Assembly: GCA_002482845.1 (NCBI GenBank)
Contig: DLGT01000096.1
Span: 1-64,000, forward strand
DNA from: Saprospiraceae bacterium UBA7687
GTDB lineage: Bacteria; Bacteroidota; Bacteroidia; Chitinophagales; Saprospiraceae
DNA: 64,000 nucleotides
Reading direction: 5' to 3'
The translations under genes were made by a program, and so were the position numbers. How positions within the stretch are numbered: the stretch's first letter is position 1; each line of letters opens with the position of its first letter. The notes under the pieces were generated by a model. It searched no databases. It was not told where the DNA came from and saw nothing but the letters and a program-made list of their open reading frames with translations. Of the stretch, positions 1-7,695 are shown piece after piece.

Positions 1-822
1 AGCATTTTTATCTAATTGGTAGAGCACAGAGTATTGCCAGTCACCAGGAATATCTCGCATCAAACCTGCAATGTAAAGATCATTTTTTGAGACACCTACA
101 TTCGGATAGTCAAACCATCTATTGTCGCCAGAAGGATTGCCATCTACCTTATAATAATGCCACTCTCCATTAGGGTCTTCAGTCTTTGAGAAGGCAATAC
201 ATAATTGAGTCGTAGTAGGATCGGAACCATTCAAACACATAAAAATGAACTTATTTTGTTCTACATCGTAGATTACTCTAGGATCATACATCCTTGTACC
301 AAGACTTAAAAGGGTAAAAAAGTCTGAAAATGCTTTTTGATAAGTGATGGTACCTGCAGGATTGGTAAAAATTACATTTGTATTAATGGCAGACACAATA
401 AAACCATTTCTAGAAATAGCTACAGAATTATCCATTGGCACACTTTGGTCACGATTATTTCCTCTGAAATTTCTATTCAGGATTGGATGATTTACAACGT
501 TTCTTGGTGTCGTTTTTATGTCATTACGATCAGGCATCATTCTCACTTCATTTGCTTTTAACTTTAGTTCCTTAAATGTTGCTGTTGGAACTTGACTAGT
601 ATGGTTGAATGAAGATAAATTGCGGAGTACTACATTCCAATCACTTTCCATCAAACTAGGATTGCCTGTTGCCAATTTTTCAGCTTTTAATAATTCAGAT
701 CCTTTGTTGATAACCACTTGTCTATTTGTAAGATCAGGCAGTATCATTTTGGGAGTCTGAGCGACTAAGCATTGATAGGAAATGACTAGCAAAAAGGTTA
801 AAAAATGTTTGTACGACGACAT
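1..822 (-). CDS. Secreted protein, C-terminus beyond window edge (partial)
   Basis: The frame starts at an ATG at 822 and stays open for 274 codons to base 1, so the C-terminus lies outside the window. Residues 1-22 form a signal peptide (MSSYKHFLTFLLVISYQCLVAQ) with the 'AQ' end common in T9SS cargo of this phylum. The body has beta-propeller-like phrases such as YDPRVIYD, FIFMCLNG and NRWFDYPNVGVS, as in secreted sialidase or propeller-type proteins. A T9SS sorting domain may follow but cannot be seen. A -7 element sits about 36 bp upstream. I do not recognise a specific function. Confidence 0.85.
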   Translation of the reverse strand, partial: MSSYKHFLTFLLVISYQCLVAQTPKMILPDLTNRQVVINKGSELLKAEKLATGNPSLMESDWNVVLRNLSSFNHTSQVPTATFKELKLKANEVRMMPDRNDIKTTPRNVVNHPILNRNFRGNNRDQSVPMDNSVAISRNGFIVSAINTNVIFTNPAGTITYQKAFSDFFTLLSLGTRMYDPRVIYDVEQNKFIFMCLNGSDPTTTQLCIAFSKTEDPNGEWHYYKVDGNPSGDNRWFDYPNVGVSKNDLYIAGLMRDIPGDWQYSVLYQLDKNA

Positions 823-857
823 ATTATTTGTTTTAGGTTCTGAGAATTTGTGAATTA

Positions 858-865
858 CAAAGATA
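858..865 (-). promoter_or_regulatory. Bacteroidota -7 element TATCTTTG for the partial secreted gene
   Basis: TATCTTTG read on the minus strand fits the Bacteroidota TAnnTTTG consensus and lies 36 bp before the ATG at 822. No clear -33 TTG is visible. Confidence 0.55.
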
Positions 866-971
866 ATATTTTCGCTGAAATTGTAAAATAAAAAGAAATA
901 GATTCTAATTAATTAATGGAGAAATTTAAATTAGTCGCGCTTAACGTGATTATATCGGATCGTTTTTTATA

Positions 972-979
972 TATCTTTG
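972..979 (+). promoter_or_regulatory. -7 element TATCTTTG for the DinB-like gene
   Basis: A perfect TAnnTTTG match 41 bp before the ATG at 1021. It leaves a leader of about 35 nt. Confidence 0.55.
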
Positions 980-1020
980 TTGTAGTTTATGTCATTCATC
1001 TCTAAAATTGAATTTTGAAT

Positions 1021-1854
1021 ATGATAACTCAAACTGTTTCAAAAGATCTATTTTTTGCTTTAGACCATATGCTGATAGAAGTACTGAATGGTCTTTCATT
1101 GTCTGAATGGGAACTTCCTACAGTTGCAGGAACGTGGACTGTCAAAGACATAGCAGGACATCTTTTGGATGGAAATATTAGGTCATTATCCATGTTGCGT
1201 GATCACTATCAAGGTGAGAAACCATCAAATATTCAGAATTATGGCGATCTAATGGTTTTTTTGAACAAATTAAATGATGATTGGGTTACAGCTATGCGTA
1301 GGATGAGCCCTACAGTTTTAATAGATATGCTATCAAATACAGGAATGGAATATTGTCAGTACATTTTATCCTTAGATGTGGATGAAAAATCAGTTTTTTC
1401 GGTAGCTTGGGCTGGTGAAGATCAGTCAACGAATGGTTTTCATATTGCTAGAGAATATACAGAAAAGTGGCATCATCAGCAACAAATACGATTGGCTGTA
1501 GGACAAGAAGCAGCGCTGTACGATAAAAAATTCTATCTGCCATATTTAGATACTTCGATGCAAGCACTACCGCATTTTTATCGGGATGTCATTGGCGAAA
1601 AAGATGATGTTATCGTAGTTGAAATATCTGAGCCTATAAATGAAAAATGGATATTGATCTATGATGGAAAATCGTGGCAACTATCAAAGAATCTGACTAA
1701 AATTCCAACGACCAAAGTGAGCATAGATCCTTCAAAAGCGTGGCGAATTATGACAAGTAGCAAACCTTTAGAAAATGTGCGACACCATATAAATATAGAA
1801 GGTAATGAACGATTAGGTGAAAAATTCTTGGAAGTGCGGGCTGTGATGGTTTGA
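1021..1854 (+). CDS. DinB-like / maleylpyruvate isomerase N-terminal-domain protein
   Basis: This 277-aa soluble protein looks like the DinB/MDMPI four-helix-bundle superfamily, whose members bind a divalent metal through histidines and act as thiol-dependent transferases or isomerases. The visible signature is W-T-V-K-D-I-A-G-H (His47) followed by a second His pair at about 151-152 in EKWHHQQQIR. Family members normally use three His ligands. ATG 1021 is preferred over the in-frame TTG at 1015, because ATG starts dominate here and a promoter lies upstream. The gene stands alone with its own promoter. The thiol cofactor and substrate cannot be read from sequence; mycothiol is not expected in Bacteroidota, so bacillithiol or none is more likely (inference). 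Confidence 0.8.
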   Translation: MITQTVSKDLFFALDHMLIEVLNGLSLSEWELPTVAGTWTVKDIAGHLLDGNIRSLSMLRDHYQGEKPSNIQNYGDLMVFLNKLNDDWVTAMRRMSPTVLIDMLSNTGMEYCQYILSLDVDEKSVFSVAWAGEDQSTNGFHIAREYTEKWHHQQQIRLAVGQEAALYDKKFYLPYLDTSMQALPHFYRDVIGEKDDVIVVEISEPINEKWILIYDGKSWQLSKNLTKIPTTKVSIDPSKAWRIMTSSKPLENVRHHINIEGNERLGEKFLEVRAVMV

Positions 1855-1860
1855 AATACC

Positions 1861-1868
1861 TACCTTTG
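1861..1868 (+). promoter_or_regulatory. -7 element TACCTTTG for the DUF202 gene
   Basis: TACCTTTG begins 7 bp after the stop of the upstream gene and 46 bp before the ATG at 1907. The DUF202 gene can therefore be transcribed independently. Confidence 0.5.
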
Positions 1869-1906
1869 TTCCTTTGAATATATTGTAATAAGAATTGACT
1901 TAAAAA

Positions 1907-2209
1907 ATGGATCTAGAAAATAAAAATAAAGACCTCATACTACGAGAAAATCTTGCACTGCAACGAACGATACTTGCAAATCAAAGTACGTTTTTGTCTT
2001 TTTTGCGCACATCTATGTATTTTTTGGTGGCAGGTCTGAGTGTCCATAACCTATTAGACATGAAGTCTAGTACAGCCATTAGTTATATTTTTTATGGCAT
2101 TTCCTTTGCTTTATTCGTTTTCGGAGTGGTCAATTATATTCTAAATGACAAAAAAATCAAAGAAAATAGAATTCACGTGGGTGGTTACAAAGCAGAGTAT
2201 TTGAAATAG
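1907..2209 (+). CDS. DUF202 (YidH-like) small inner-membrane protein
   Basis: A 100-aa protein with the DUF202 hallmark: a short helix L-A-L-Q-R-T-x-L-A-x-x-x-T-F-L-S-F-L-R-T followed by two membrane helices at about residues 35-52 and 58-77. The C-terminus is basic and cytosolic. The family is widespread and its molecular role is unknown; some eukaryotic relatives (VTC subunits) use this domain as a membrane anchor. The stop codon ends exactly where the convergent PLP-enzyme gene ends on the other strand, so the two genes abut without a spacer and no separate terminator fits between them. Confidence 0.85.
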   Translation: MDLENKNKDLILRENLALQRTILANQSTFLSFLRTSMYFLVAGLSVHNLLDMKSSTAISYIFYGISFALFVFGVVNYILNDKKIKENRIHVGGYKAEYLK

Positions 2210-3130
2210 TTAAATTTTATTTCTCATATACTCCAATCCCGCTAATCCCTGAAGCCCTCCTGTATGCATATGCACAATCGTAGTCCCTTGAGGGAAATAA
2301 TCATCTTCAATCATTTTTAGCAGTCCAAACACGGCTTTTCCATTATACACATGATCAAGTGGAATACCACTTATAGTTTCAAAATCTCGGATGAACTGAA
2401 TTAATTCTTCCGTCCATTTGCCATATCCACCAAAATGATAATCGGTTACCATAGTTAGTTTTTCTCTGTTTTTGTGGCTAGTTAGAGATAAGATATCTTC
2501 TTCTAGGTGGTCCGATTTTAGGGCAGAAAAGCTTATGATTTGTGTAGGATAATTATTGTAAGATAGCAATCCAGCTGTAGTGCCACCTGTACCTGCTGAT
2601 AGGGTGACATAGTCAGGTTTTATAGCTAATTGATGGTTTAGTTCGTCCCATATTTCACCTGCACCTTTTAATGCAAGTTGATTAGTGCCACCTTCGGGAA
2701 TGACCATAGCATCAGAATATTTTTGGATGATGTCTTGGATTTCTTTTGATGCTTCTTTTTCTCTATATGCGGATCTAGACACAGGAATCAAAGTCATTTT
2801 TTTTTCCAAACAAAACTTCAATGTAGGATTTTGATGGTCTATTTCTCCCCTAATGATGCCTATGCTTTTGATACCCAAAAGTGCACAAGCGCCTGCTGTA
2901 GCATAAAGATGATTGGAAAAAGCGCCACCGAAAGTTATGACTGTTTGCATATTGTTTTGGAGTGCAAAATCTAAATTGTATTTTAGCTTACGCCATTTAT
3001 TGCCTGATACCCACGGATGGATCAGATCTTCACGTTTTATGTAGAGATGGATGTTTTTTTCTATGGTTAATGGTAAATTTATGGATACCAAAGGACTCGG
3101 TAGCATAAGCTCTTTTTCCAGATTCCACAT
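2210..3130 (-). CDS. PLP-dependent ACC deaminase / D-cysteine desulfhydrase family enzyme
   Basis: A 306-aa fold-type II PLP enzyme. The N-terminal motif K-R-E-D-L-I-H-P-W-V-S-G-N-K-W-R-K-L-K contains the Schiff-base lysine (about Lys45), as in the GNKxRKLE motif of 1-aminocyclopropane-1-carboxylate deaminases and D-cysteine desulfhydrases. Further family marks are the glycine-rich phosphate loop SAGTGGTTAGLL (about 178-189) and C-terminal HTGGLQGL. The family deaminates or desulfhydrates small amino acids; which substrate is used here cannot be decided. The start ATG lies 4 bp past the stop of the upstream kinase gene, so both are probably co-transcribed, although a functional link is not obvious. 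Confidence 0.88.
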   Translation of the reverse strand: MWNLEKELMLPSPLVSINLPLTIEKNIHLYIKREDLIHPWVSGNKWRKLKYNLDFALQNNMQTVITFGGAFSNHLYATAGACALLGIKSIGIIRGEIDHQNPTLKFCLEKKMTLIPVSRSAYREKEASKEIQDIIQKYSDAMVIPEGGTNQLALKGAGEIWDELNHQLAIKPDYVTLSAGTGGTTAGLLSYNNYPTQIISFSALKSDHLEEDILSLTSHKNREKLTMVTDYHFGGYGKWTEELIQFIRDFETISGIPLDHVYNGKAVFGLLKMIEDDYFPQGTTIVHMHTGGLQGLAGLEYMRNKI

Positions 3131-3134
3131 GATT

Positions 3135-4904
3135 TTATTGGTGTTTGATGCGGATCAAAACGGATATCCCACTACCACTCTGAGAGTCAATGCTGATAGA
3201 TCCATGCATATAGTTGATCCTAGATTTTATGTTTTCGAGACCCATGCCTTTTCTTACTAGATTTTCTTGATCAAAACCTACACCATCATCTTCATATTGT
3301 ATCACTAGTTCGTCATCCTCCGTATTGATTTGGATAAGTATTTCGTTGGCATTAGCGTGTTTCAGGCTATTATTGAGCAATTCTTGTATGACTCTGTAGA
3401 TGGACAAGGATATCATTTTGTCTATCTTCACAGGCATTTCATAATATTGAAAGTAGATATCAGGGTAAGCTTCACCTTCAAATCTATTGATTAGGTCTTT
3501 GATCGCTGGTATCAATCCCAAGTCTTGTAATGATCCGGGTTGCAGGTTTCTGGAGATGGTACGGACTTCTTCTACGGCAGTATCGAGAAGTTTGTAAGCT
3601 TGGTTATATTCCTTGAGATTGACCATGTTTTCTTGTTTTGATCGCACGTGATCAAATTGTAATTTAATCGTGCTCAACAACCCACCCAGACTGTCATGTA
3701 GGTCTTTGGCTATCCGTTCTCTTTCTATTTCTTGACCTTCTATCACCGAAATCATGGAGCTCATCTTTATACTATTCTCAAGTTCCCGTATTTTTTGATG
3801 GTTGATCTCTTCTGTTTGTTGGGTGATGATTTTTGCACTTGTGATTCGTTGGTCATAAAATTTTATAATAAAATAGATCGATCCAAGGACTAAAATTAAC
3901 CCAATCGCCAGGACGTACAATGTTTTACGTTGTGCTTTATTTTGTTGCTCTGCATTGAGTTTGTCTATTTTTAGTATTTCTATGCTAGACTGTTTGTCTT
4001 TAGAACCGTATTTTAAAGCTAGATTATTTATAGATTCTAGCCTTGTTTTGTTCAGGATGCTATCATTTAGTTGTGTGTACTTTAAAAGATAAGAATAACC
4101 TTGCGCATAATCTCCTACGATAGAATATACATTAGAAAGCTCTTTGTAGATTGCTTTACGGTTTTCGCTGTAAGGTAAAAACGGTAATAGTATTTCACTT
4201 TTGTGTAAATATTTGATAGCTTTTGCGTAATCTTTTTTTAGTTTATTGATGTAGCCGATGTGAAATAAACTTTTGGCTACCATTTGTTGATTATTCAGTG
4301 CAGTATTGATTGAAAAAACATCATAAGCTGTCACCAACGCACTATCAAGATCAAAATTATTCTCAAAAGAAGCGATTTTTTCAAATAATATATTTGTCAA
4401 TAGGGTAGTATCTTTGACAATTTGATTGATAGCGACAGCTTTTTCTAAATAATCAATGGACATTTCATAATCGCCACGTCGTTTATATACTTTATTTATT
4501 TCAAAATATATTTTGGCCAAGACGATTTGATTATTACTTTTTGAATGTACATCAGCTAAATTCAGAAGTATGGTAAGTGATTCATCTACAAAACCTGCTT
4601 GAAGGTATCTTTGTGCAAGATAAAAATTAGTTTCATAGACTCTGCTACTGTCACCCGTTACCTTAAAATATTCTAATGCCCACTTGTAATATTCTAATGC
4701 CCTACGATAATCTCCGAAGATATCTCCTTCGTAATCAGCGAGTTTGAGGTATACCTGAGCCAATGTTTTTTGATCTTTATTTTCACGCGCAGTTTCTAAT
4801 ATTCTATTTAATTCTTGGTATGAATAAGTACTATCCTGACTGAATTGGGATAAAATATTCTGTCGGAAAGAAAAGATGATTAGAAAAGTTAAGATGATAC
4901 GCAA
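3135..4904 (-). CDS. TPR-containing sensor histidine kinase (HisKA_3 / NarL-partner type)
   Basis: This 589-aa kinase has an N-terminal signal peptide (about 1-19). An extracytoplasmic array of TPR-like helices follows (about 25-320), then one membrane helix at about 330-348, a short coiled coil, a HisKA_3 domain with the phospho-acceptor in KDLHDSLGG (about His402), and a HATPase_c domain with N-box ELLNNSLKHA and G-boxes DDGVGFD and GMGLENI. Such kinases phosphorylate NarL/FixJ-type regulators, and one is encoded divergently at 5900-6547. The start is TTG at 4904: the frame closes at a TGA 30 bp upstream and has no ATG between, while dropping to a later Met would remove the signal peptide. 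A -7 element lies 35 bp upstream. The exported TPR domain suggests sensing of a peptide or protein outside the cytoplasm (inference). Confidence 0.9.
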   Translation of the reverse strand: MRIILTFLIIFSFRQNILSQFSQDSTYSYQELNRILETARENKDQKTLAQVYLKLADYEGDIFGDYRRALEYYKWALEYFKVTGDSSRVYETNFYLAQRYLQAGFVDESLTILLNLADVHSKSNNQIVLAKIYFEINKVYKRRGDYEMSIDYLEKAVAINQIVKDTTLLTNILFEKIASFENNFDLDSALVTAYDVFSINTALNNQQMVAKSLFHIGYINKLKKDYAKAIKYLHKSEILLPFLPYSENRKAIYKELSNVYSIVGDYAQGYSYLLKYTQLNDSILNKTRLESINNLALKYGSKDKQSSIEILKIDKLNAEQQNKAQRKTLYVLAIGLILVLGSIYFIIKFYDQRITSAKIITQQTEEINHQKIRELENSIKMSSMISVIEGQEIERERIAKDLHDSLGGLLSTIKLQFDHVRSKQENMVNLKEYNQAYKLLDTAVEEVRTISRNLQPGSLQDLGLIPAIKDLINRFEGEAYPDIYFQYYEMPVKIDKMISLSIYRVIQELLNNSLKHANANEILIQINTEDDELVIQYEDDGVGFDQENLVRKGMGLENIKSRINYMHGSISIDSQSGSGISVLIRIKHQ

Positions 4905-4938
4905 CTCAGATATATTTATTGATATGATCGATCAGATG

Positions 4939-4946
4939 CAAAAATA
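4939..4946 (-). promoter_or_regulatory. -7 element TATTTTTG for the sensor kinase
   Basis: TATTTTTG on the minus strand matches TAnnTTTG and lies 35 bp before the TTG start at 4904. It supports that start. Confidence 0.5.
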
Positions 4947-5017
4947 GTAATTTATTTTGTGAGATGCCATAATAGTTTAATGTCAAGTATAATACATTCA
5001 TAAAGTACTCAAAAGGT

Positions 5018-5056
5018 AAAAGAAAAGCCCTCAACTTTTTGAGGGCCTTTTCTTTT
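5018..5056. terminator. Symmetric (bidirectional) terminator-like hairpin
   Basis: Stem GCCCTCAA/TTGAGGGC with loop cttt, extended by A-rich left and T-rich right arms (aaaagaaaa / ttttctttt). Either strand gives a GC stem followed by a U-rich tract. It is not directly downstream of any annotated gene, so it either insulates the kinase from read-through or ends an unannotated transcript. Confidence 0.65.
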
Positions 5057-5468
5057 AATGCAACAGTCAAATCCCAATGAGTATTTACAACTTTTATATA
5101 ACAGAGACAACGGATTGTCTCCACATAATGATATTTTAATGTATGACCAATATTCGAGTTGGGTCGGTGTTTTGGGGTCTATTATCATTCATCGATATTA
5201 CTTTCGATTTTAATCAATAAGTAATCGTTTAAAATGAAAAAATTAAAGGGTCTGTATATATTAGTAATAAAAGAAACACACTAAAAAGATTGATCTTAAA
5301 ATGGTTGTTTCCGATGCAACTGTCTTAAAATCGTATATCTATTACTGACTTCTTACAACATTCAAAATACCAACACCCAACTCTCATATTGCTCATTCCG
5401 TAAACCTAAAAAGAGAAAATTTATCAGTGACGCATTCTTTAATTTGTCACTACCTTTATATTTTAAAA

Positions 5469-5512
5469 AGAGTATGATATAAATCGATTGCTACCTTCTT
5501 CAATCATACTCT
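5469..5512 (-). terminator. Terminator of the 58-aa secreted-peptide gene
   Basis: A perfect 10-bp stem AGAGTATGAT/ATCATACTCT with a 24-nt loop starts 12 bp after the minus-strand stop at 5524 and is followed on that strand by a run of five T. This is what an intrinsic terminator for the small gene should look like. Confidence 0.6.
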
Positions 5513-5523
5513 AGACCAAGACT

Positions 5524-5700
5524 TCAAGTATTGCTTTCCAAACAAATGATATTTTCATTATCTGATTGTTGGATTATGAAGTTGTGATTTTGGGTTTCAG
5601 TCTTATCCACCGACTCTTCTATCCATGCTTGCCCAAATAAACTACTTATGACTAGCACCACAGAAACTAAAAACCTGAAATCCAAAATCTCCTTCTTCAT
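5524..5700 (-). CDS. Small secreted peptide (58 aa) between kinase and response regulator
   Basis: ATG at 5700, TGA at 5526-5524. The product has a clear signal peptide: a basic start MKKEILDFR, a hydrophobic core FLVSVVLVISSLF, and a G-Q-A cleavage site near residue 25. That leaves a mature peptide of about 33 residues, acidic and polar, with a single Cys near the end (NIICLESNT). The ATG is preceded by an A-rich stretch as is usual in this phylum. A near-consensus promoter (CACCTTTG) lies about 55 bp upstream and a terminator follows the stop. I do not recognise a family. It sits between the TPR sensor kinase and its divergent regulator, which makes a signalling or accessory role possible (inference). 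It overlaps only the spurious N-terminal extension of the regulator frame. Confidence 0.55.
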   Translation of the reverse strand: MKKEILDFRFLVSVVLVISSLFGQAWIEESVDKTETQNHNFIIQQSDNENIICLESNT

Positions 5701-5753
5701 TTTTATATTTTTGATGTCAAATTATCTATCTGTTTTATCAACTTTTGATATTA

Positions 5754-5761
5754 CAAAGGTG
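5754..5761 (-). promoter_or_regulatory. Possible promoter (CACCTTTG) for the small-peptide gene
   Basis: CACCTTTG on the minus strand is one mismatch from TAnnTTTG, with TTTG 16 bp further upstream (5778-5781). The leader would be about 45 nt. Confidence 0.35.
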
Positions 5762-5846
5762 CGGACATTTGAAATTTCAAACATCATAGTAAACACCGAT
5801 TTTTATTTTTGGGGGTTTACCCGAAGTTTTATAGATAAAATCACTG

Positions 5847-5854
5847 TAACTTTG
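5847..5854 (+). promoter_or_regulatory. -7 element TAACTTTG for the response regulator
   Basis: A perfect TAnnTTTG match 46 bp before ATG 5900. Its position downstream of the longer in-frame start at 5648 argues that translation begins at 5900. Confidence 0.55.
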
Positions 5855-5899
5855 TATCGACAAATAAGCACCATTCGTTTTATTATTAAATATATATAC

Positions 5900-6547
5900 A
5901 TGATAAATATTCTTATAGCAGATGACCACACTATGTTTGTAGATGGCATTGAGTCCATATTGGATGTAGAGTCAGATTTGTTTGTAGTAGGTAGGAGTTA
6001 TGATGGACCATCTGTTATGGATTTGGTAAAAAAGCATAAAGTAGATATAATCTTGCTTGATGTAAATCTACCTGGTATGAGTGGGATAGAAGTTTGTAAA
6101 GAATTGAATGCGCAGTATCCTGATATAAAGGTGTTAGCTATTTCGATGTTTAATGAAGAAAGTTTTGTTTCCGAAATACTCAATAATGGTGCAAAAGGTT
6201 ATATTCTCAAGAATACAGGAAGAGAAGAATTGCTAATAGCTATCAGAACAATTGCATCTGGAGAGTCTTATTTTTCCAAAGATGTCACTGAAACAATCAT
6301 GAAAGGCCTCATGAATCAAAGGAAGGCATCATCCAAAAGTAGTGCATTTTTTCCTAAATTGTCAAGAAGAGAAAAAGAAGTCTTAAAACTAATCGCACAA
6401 GAATTCACTACACAAGAGATTGCAGATAGTCTTTACATAAGCCTAAAAACAGTGGAATCACACAGAAGTAGCCTTTTGTCTAAGCTCAACGCTAGAAACA
6501 GTGTAGGTTTAGTGAGAATCGCAATGGAAAATAGTTTGCTAGAGTGA
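5900..6547 (+). CDS. NarL/FixJ-family response regulator
   Basis: A 215-aa regulator. The receiver domain (about 1-118) begins INILIADDHTMFVDG with the acidic pair, phospho-acceptor Asp54 in ILLDVNLPG, and Lys in GYILKNTG. A LuxR-type helix-turn-helix (about 148-210) carries LSRREKEVLKLIAQ and TVESHRSSLLSKL. It is the expected partner of the divergent HisKA_3 kinase at 3135-4904. The frame is open upstream to 5648, but those extra residues are unlike a receiver domain and overlap a minus-strand peptide gene, and a promoter lies at 5847. The ATG at 5900 begins exactly at the domain boundary. Confidence 0.92.
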   Translation: MINILIADDHTMFVDGIESILDVESDLFVVGRSYDGPSVMDLVKKHKVDIILLDVNLPGMSGIEVCKELNAQYPDIKVLAISMFNEESFVSEILNNGAKGYILKNTGREELLIAIRTIASGESYFSKDVTETIMKGLMNQRKASSKSSAFFPKLSRREKEVLKLIAQEFTTQEIADSLYISLKTVESHRSSLLSKLNARNSVGLVRIAMENSLLE

Positions 6548-6842
6548 TAGCCTAATCAACTTCAATAGATGAGAGATGCTCACTATCTTTATATAAGGTA
6601 ACTGTGTTTCGGTGTATAAAAATAATGATTAATTTGTAATTTACATATAAATTTATAGTTAACCTATCTTATGTATTGTATTGAAGATGAAATTTTTAAT
6701 ACATGCCTACATAATGTGCATTTTTGTTATCTATTAATTCGTGTGTTATGTCTGAACGGCCTTTTCATTGTTAGTTAAAACTTCATAAAATGGCGTTAAG
6801 AATCAAAAACTGTTCGAGCTAATACGTATGTAAAAACTTGTA

Positions 6843-6959
6843 ATGATGAACGTAGTGAAATTAAATATTAAAAAAATAATACCCTCAATAGCACTCAAAA
6901 AACTGACCTTCTGTGCGCTTTTGGTGGTCAGCATATCTTTTTTGCAGGGCAAATATTGA
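6843..6959 (+). CDS. 38-codon ORF resembling a bare signal peptide (possible gene remnant)
   Basis: ATG ATG at 6843 opens a frame that ends at TGA 6957-6959. The product begins with a basic stretch containing KLNIKKIIPS, then a hydrophobic core LTFCALLVVSISFL, and ends QGKY. It looks like a signal peptide or signal anchor with no mature protein. The first 21-bp tandem repeat begins one base after the stop, and reading on in the same frame gives a heptapeptide repeat. Either a short peptide gene, a truncated secreted-protein gene, or chance. Confidence 0.3.
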   Translation: MMNVVKLNIKKIIPSIALKKLTFCALLVVSISFLQGKY

Positions 6960-7169
6960 AGTTTAGCTAAGCTACGCCACAGTTTAGCTAAGCTACGCCA
7001 CAGTTTAGCTAAGCTACGCTACAGTTTAGCTAAGCTACGCTACAGTTTAGCTAAGCTACACCACAGTTTAGCTAAGCTACACCACAGTTTAGCTTAGCTA
7101 CGCTACAGTTTTTCTAAGCTACGCTTGAGTTTTTCGAAGCTAAACTTATGTGTTTTGAAGCTAAACTTG
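6960..7169 (+). repeat. Ten tandem copies of a 21-bp repeat, decaying rightwards
   Basis: Copies start at 6960, 6981, 7002, 7023, 7044, 7065, 7086, 7107, 7128 and 7149, all 21 bp without spacers. The core is tttagctaagctac, which contains the palindrome TTAGCTAA. Copies 1-6 differ only at one or two bases near the right end (cgccac, cgctac, caccac). Copy 7 has one core change, and copies 8-10 are increasingly diverged (ctaagctacgcttg, cgaagctaaactta, tgaagctaaacttg). The frame following the upstream tiny ORF would encode S-L-A-K-L-R/H-H/Y heptads until a TAG in copy 7. Confidence 0.9.
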
Positions 7170-7420
7170 AGTGTTTACCACACAAATTCATTCTAGTCAG
7201 CTTCCTATTATCTAAAGCAAAGACACGGACATCAGAAAGATGAGTTAGATAACATAAAAAAGTGATTGTATAAACGTTGAATAAATTTATGTGATAATTT
7301 TTAAAAGTGTTTCAAAGGTCCTCCTATTTTAAGAATAACTAAATGGTTATAAATTAAATAAAGTGAACGATTTTACTATATATTGAAGGAGCCACAAACG
7401 ATGGCTTGAGGACACCAATA

Positions 7421-7695
7421 TGAGATGGGTAAATTTAAAGGAATGGTTTAAAGATTTGAATTCAATACTATAAGAGATAGGTTATCATCGATAAACCAAA
7501 TAACATTGGTATTGATGATGATTTTGAATTAGATGGTGAATCACTTGAGAATCGTAGTATCGATATTTGACATATCAACTTGACATTAATCCGATGCTAT
7601 TTAATGATATACAAAATACATGTGCTGTAGACACAGATTATATGAATATAGATTCAGAATATGACATTATAATAAGGAATTTTCCTACATTTTAA
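7421..7695 (+). pseudogene. Possible eroded coding sequence (three short frames)
   Basis: Three neighbouring open stretches in different frames have coding-like composition. One includes RWVNLKEWFKDLNSIL before a TAA at 7470-7472. The second, starting after a TAG at 7478-7480, runs on with IDKPNNIGIDDDFELDGE and ends at a TGA near 7570. The third, from about 7573, includes YQLDINPMLFNDIQNT and EYDIIIRNFPTF and ends at TAA 7693-7695, overlapping the end of the convergent metalloprotease gene. The pattern fits a frameshifted remnant. No family is recognised and chance is not excluded. Confidence 0.25.

Larger units (their letters stand above)
4905..5523. other. Intergenic region between kinase and small-peptide gene, with several hairpins
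   Basis: No convincing gene. It holds the kinase promoter (4939-4946), a strong symmetric hairpin (5018-5056), a short perfect hairpin GAGACAA-cgga-TTGTCTC (5104-5121), and the terminator of the small-peptide gene (5469-5512). A small RNA in the left half is possible but unproven. Confidence 0.6.
6548..7684. other. 1.1-kb non-coding region with a tiny ORF, tandem repeats and possible gene remnants
   Basis: No intact gene of normal size on either strand. From left to right: AT-rich sequence, a 38-codon signal-peptide-like ORF (6843-6959), ten 21-bp tandem repeats (6960-7169), then AT-rich sequence with three short coding-like stretches in different frames (about 7421-7695). Confidence 0.7.

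Noticed and set aside
4906..5124. 72-codon minus-strand ORF upstream of the sensor kinase
   Set aside because: It runs straight through the strong hairpin at 5018-5056 and the kinase promoter, and has no family resemblance or signal peptide.
5648..5899. N-terminal extension of the response regulator frame
   Set aside because: The receiver domain begins at ATG 5900, a promoter lies at 5847, and the opposite strand here encodes the small secreted peptide.
6960..7169. CRISPR array
   Set aside because: The 21-bp units are contiguous with no spacers and no cas genes are nearby; it is a simple tandem repeat.
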